Part shown: one piece after another, positions 62,086 through 64,000 of the stretch
Layout: each line of letters opens with the position of its first letter
How positions within the stretch are numbered: position 1 is the stretch's first letter
Origin: Thiosulfatihalobacter marinus
GTDB taxonomy: Bacteria > Pseudomonadota > Alphaproteobacteria > Rhodobacterales > Rhodobacteraceae
DNA: 64,000 nucleotides
NCBI RefSeq assembly: GCF_016019955.1
Contig: NZ_JAECRZ010000008.1
Span: forward strand, 1 to 64,000
Direction: 5' to 3'
Notes under the pieces: generated by a model
Told to the model about the DNA's origin: nothing
The model's database searches: none
The model's input: the letters and a program-made list of their open reading frames with translations, nothing else
Position numbers and translations under genes: made by a program

Positions 62086-63150
62086 ATGGCCCTGATCGAG
62101 AACACCCCCGCCGCCATCGACGCTGTCGAACGCCGTTCGCTGTTCGAGCGCATCCCGGCGGCTTATTGGCTTGTGGGCTTCGTGCTGCTGGTCATGCCGA
62201 CATTCGCCTCTCCCTTTGTTCTGTTCCAGATCTTCGGCTGGACCTTCATCCTGGGCATCATCGCCCTGTCGCTGATGTTCCTGGGCGGCTACGGCGGCAT
62301 GGTCAGCCTTGCCCAGATGACGTTCGCGGGCAGCGCCGGGTACATGCTGGCGATCTTCGGTCCCAGCGCAATCACCGACATTTCGATGAACTGGCCCTGG
62401 TATATCGCCATTCCGCTCGCGCTTGCGCTGGCGGTGCTGTTCGGCACGCTCACCGGCTGGCTGGCGGTGCGCACGGCGGGCATCTATACCATCATGATCA
62501 CCCTCGCCATCGCGGCGGCCTTTTTCTATTTCACCCGCCAGAATTATACGATTTTCAACGGTTTCTCCGGCTTCAACGGCGTCCTGCCGCCAAAGCTTTT
62601 CGGAGTCGACTGGCGCGGGTCGACGGCGTTCTATTATCTCACCCTGTTCTGGGCCACCCTGTGCTATTTCGCGGTGCTCTACCTGTCGCGCTCGCCGTTC
62701 GGGCTGGCGCTTCAGGGTGTGCGCGACAATCAGCGCCGCATGTCGGCACTTGGCTACAACGCCAACGCTCACCGGGTTGCGGCCTATGCCTTTGCCGCGC
62801 TGCTGGCCGGGATCGGGGGCATTCTTCTTACCTGGCAATCGGCCCAGATATCGCCCGGCACGGCGGGCATCGGTCCGGCCATCGACATTCTGGTGATTGC
62901 CGTCATCGGCGGGCTGCGCCACCCGGTCGGCGCCTTCATCGGTGCGTTCATCTACGTGATCCTGAAAACCTTTGCACTGGATGCGCTGGTCGCCGTCGGC
63001 CTGTCGGGCGAACGCTTTCAGCTGCTGATCGGCCTCGGTTTCCTGGTGATCGTGTTCTGGTCGCCCGACGGCATCCTGGGTCTCTGGGCCAAATGGCGTG
63101 ACAGCCGCGGCAAGGATCCGCTGCGCGACCGCGGGGGGGACACGCCATGA
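62086..63150 (+). CDS. livM: Branched-chain-type ABC transporter permease (LivM family)
   Basis: A 354-residue inner-membrane permease with about ten hydrophobic segments and the LivM pattern (FLGGYGGMVSLAQMTFAGSAGYML near residue 65, SPFGLALQGVRDNQRRMSALGYNANAHRVAAYAFAALLAGIGGIL near 205). The last residues are charged (RGKDPLRDRGGDTP). It pairs with LivH. Its stop overlaps the ATPase start by four bases (ATGA). Confidence 0.91.
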   Translation: MALIENTPAAIDAVERRSLFERIPAAYWLVGFVLLVMPTFASPFVLFQIFGWTFILGIIALSLMFLGGYGGMVSLAQMTFAGSAGYMLAIFGPSAITDISMNWPWYIAIPLALALAVLFGTLTGWLAVRTAGIYTIMITLAIAAAFFYFTRQNYTIFNGFSGFNGVLPPKLFGVDWRGSTAFYYLTLFWATLCYFAVLYLSRSPFGLALQGVRDNQRRMSALGYNANAHRVAAYAFAALLAGIGGILLTWQSAQISPGTAGIGPAIDILVIAVIGGLRHPVGAFIGAFIYVILKTFALDALVAVGLSGERFQLLIGLGFLVIVFWSPDGILGLWAKWRDSRGKDPLRDRGGDTP

Positions 63151-63938
63151 ACGCGCCTGCCAAAGTGTCCGACCGACTGAGCGCCACCGGCACCGCCAAC
63201 GCGCTCGAATTGCGCAACGTGTCCAAATATTTCGGCGCCCTCGCCGCGCTTGAAGACATCAACATCACCGTGCGGCCGGGCGAACGCCGCGCCGTGCTGG
63301 GCTCGAACGGGGCGGGCAAGACCACCCTGTTCAACTGTGTCACCGGCGATTTCCTTGCCACAACCGGCAATATCCGCTTCTTTGGCGAGGACATCTCCGA
63401 ATTTCCCCCGCATGAACGTATCCGCCGGGGCCTGCGCCGCACGTACCAGATTTCGCTCCTGTTCACCGGGCTCAGCGTCCGCGACAACATTTACCTGTCC
63501 TGTGTCGGGGTCTCGCGCCGCCGGTTCTCGTTCCTGCGCCCGCGCCGCGACGACGCGCTGATGGCGGCCGCCGACAACCTTGTCGATGTGGTCCACCTGA
63601 CCGACGACCGCGACACGCTTGTCTCCAATCTCAGCTATGGCCAACAGCGCCAGCTGGAAATCGCCATGGCACTGGCCGGGGCGCCGCGCTTCATCCTGTT
63701 TGACGAACCCGCCGCGGGGCTGTCGCCCACCGAGCGCCGCGAACTGGTGGACATCCTCAACGGTCTGCCCGGCCATATGGGCTATATCATCATCGAACAC
63801 GACATGGACGTGGCCCTGCGCGTCGCCGAAAGCGTCACCATGATGCATAACGGGCGCATCTTCAAAGAGGGCAAACCCGCCGAGATCGAAGAAGACCCCG
63901 AGGTCCAGGCCCTGTACCTGGGGGGCGACGATGGCTGA
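63147..63938 (+). CDS. livG: Branched-chain-type ABC transporter ATP-binding protein (LivG family)
   Basis: A 263-residue ATPase. Walker A is GSNGAGKTT near residue 53, signature LSYGQQRQLEIAMALAG near 157, Walker B ILFDEPAAGLSP near 178, and the switch His in IIIEHDMDV near 212. It drives import with a second ATPase. The downstream livF start lies 8 bp before its end. Confidence 0.93.
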   Translation: MNAPAKVSDRLSATGTANALELRNVSKYFGALAALEDINITVRPGERRAVLGSNGAGKTTLFNCVTGDFLATTGNIRFFGEDISEFPPHERIRRGLRRTYQISLLFTGLSVRDNIYLSCVGVSRRRFSFLRPRRDDALMAAADNLVDVVHLTDDRDTLVSNLSYGQQRQLEIAMALAGAPRFILFDEPAAGLSPTERRELVDILNGLPGHMGYIIIEHDMDVALRVAESVTMMHNGRIFKEGKPAEIEEDPEVQALYLGGDDG

Positions 63939-64000
63939 GCGCTCTGCCACCCCCGCCCTCGAGGTCCGCGACCTCAATGTCTATTACGGACGCTCCCACG
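63931..64000 (+). CDS. livF: ABC transporter ATP-binding protein (LivF family), partial
   Basis: Only the first 23 codons are in the window: MAERSATPALEVRDLNVYYG then RSH, the usual N-terminus of LivF with the A-loop Tyr pair. It is the second ATPase of the ABC system and overlaps livG by 8 bp. The rest lies beyond the window edge. Confidence 0.88.
   Translation, partial: MAERSATPALEVRDLNVYYGRSH

Noticed and set aside
61138-62922. 594-codon minus-strand open frame over livH and livM
   Set aside because: It is antisense to two permeases with clear motifs; composition (Gln, His, Asp, Arg rich) marks it as the complement of membrane codons.

Overview
The window is about 65% GC, gene-dense and typical of an alphaproteobacterium of the Rhodobacteraceae, most likely the Roseobacter group. 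The signs are a class I lysyl-tRNA synthetase, MeaB, TRAP and branched-chain-type ABC uptake systems, sulfopyruvate decarboxylase split into two subunits, an FNR-type box before an anaerobic ubiquinone cluster, and family-typical intergenic repeats. No rRNA, tRNA, CRISPR array, integrase or complete insertion sequence was seen. No stretch longer than 300 bases lacks a gene.

Layout. 1-9 kb: small membrane and zinc-ribbon proteins, comDE (sulfopyruvate decarboxylase), a TIM-barrel isomerase, two universal stress proteins, small secreted proteins, a LysR regulator, a protein tyrosine phosphatase, a sirtuin, and a PCuAC copper chaperone with a small partner. 9-20 kb: rpmB, meaB, a DUF3108 protein, hrpB, a NUDIX hydrolase, a PiT phosphate transporter, a ketopantoate reductase-like enzyme, argD-argF and an EamA permease. 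20-31 kb: a large parallel beta-helix protein, lysS (class I), a TerB-like protein, an envelope pair (phosphatase-like protein and dacB), an EamA permease, nadD, a GNAT enzyme and ettA. 31.3-32.4 kb: a low-GC foreign-looking orphan gene followed by a small inverted-repeat element.

33-38 kb holds a three-gene operon for a 2-oxoacid:ferredoxin oxidoreductase and a GltD-like flavoprotein with its own Fe-S clusters. 38-41.5 kb is a galactonate-type sugar acid cluster (lactonase, dgoA, dgoK) divergent from an IclR regulator. 41.5-44.3 kb: a class IV aminotransferase, a rhodanese and a DAO-type flavoenzyme. At 44.3-44.6 kb a MITE with perfect 33-bp ends sits exactly in the shared stop codons of two convergent genes.

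44.6-49.7 kb is an oxygen-independent ubiquinone cluster: DUF2478, ubiV, ubiU and ubiT face ubiD and ubiX across an FNR/FnrL-like box. 49.7-55.8 kb is a catabolic cluster (OsmC-like protein, beta-keto acid cleavage enzyme, metal-dependent cyclase, TRAP transporter, TetR regulator with a perfect palindromic operator). 56-64 kb is a branched-chain-type ABC system interleaved with an iron-ADH homologue that has lost its metal ligands, an aldehyde dehydrogenase and an AraC regulator. A tiny leader ORF overlaps livH, and livF runs off the window.

The least explained structures are three arrays of an 11-bp repeat (ATACCGACRYR), each placed just after the stop codon of a minus-strand gene; the MITE; the iron-ADH pseudoenzyme; and the leader ORF before livH.
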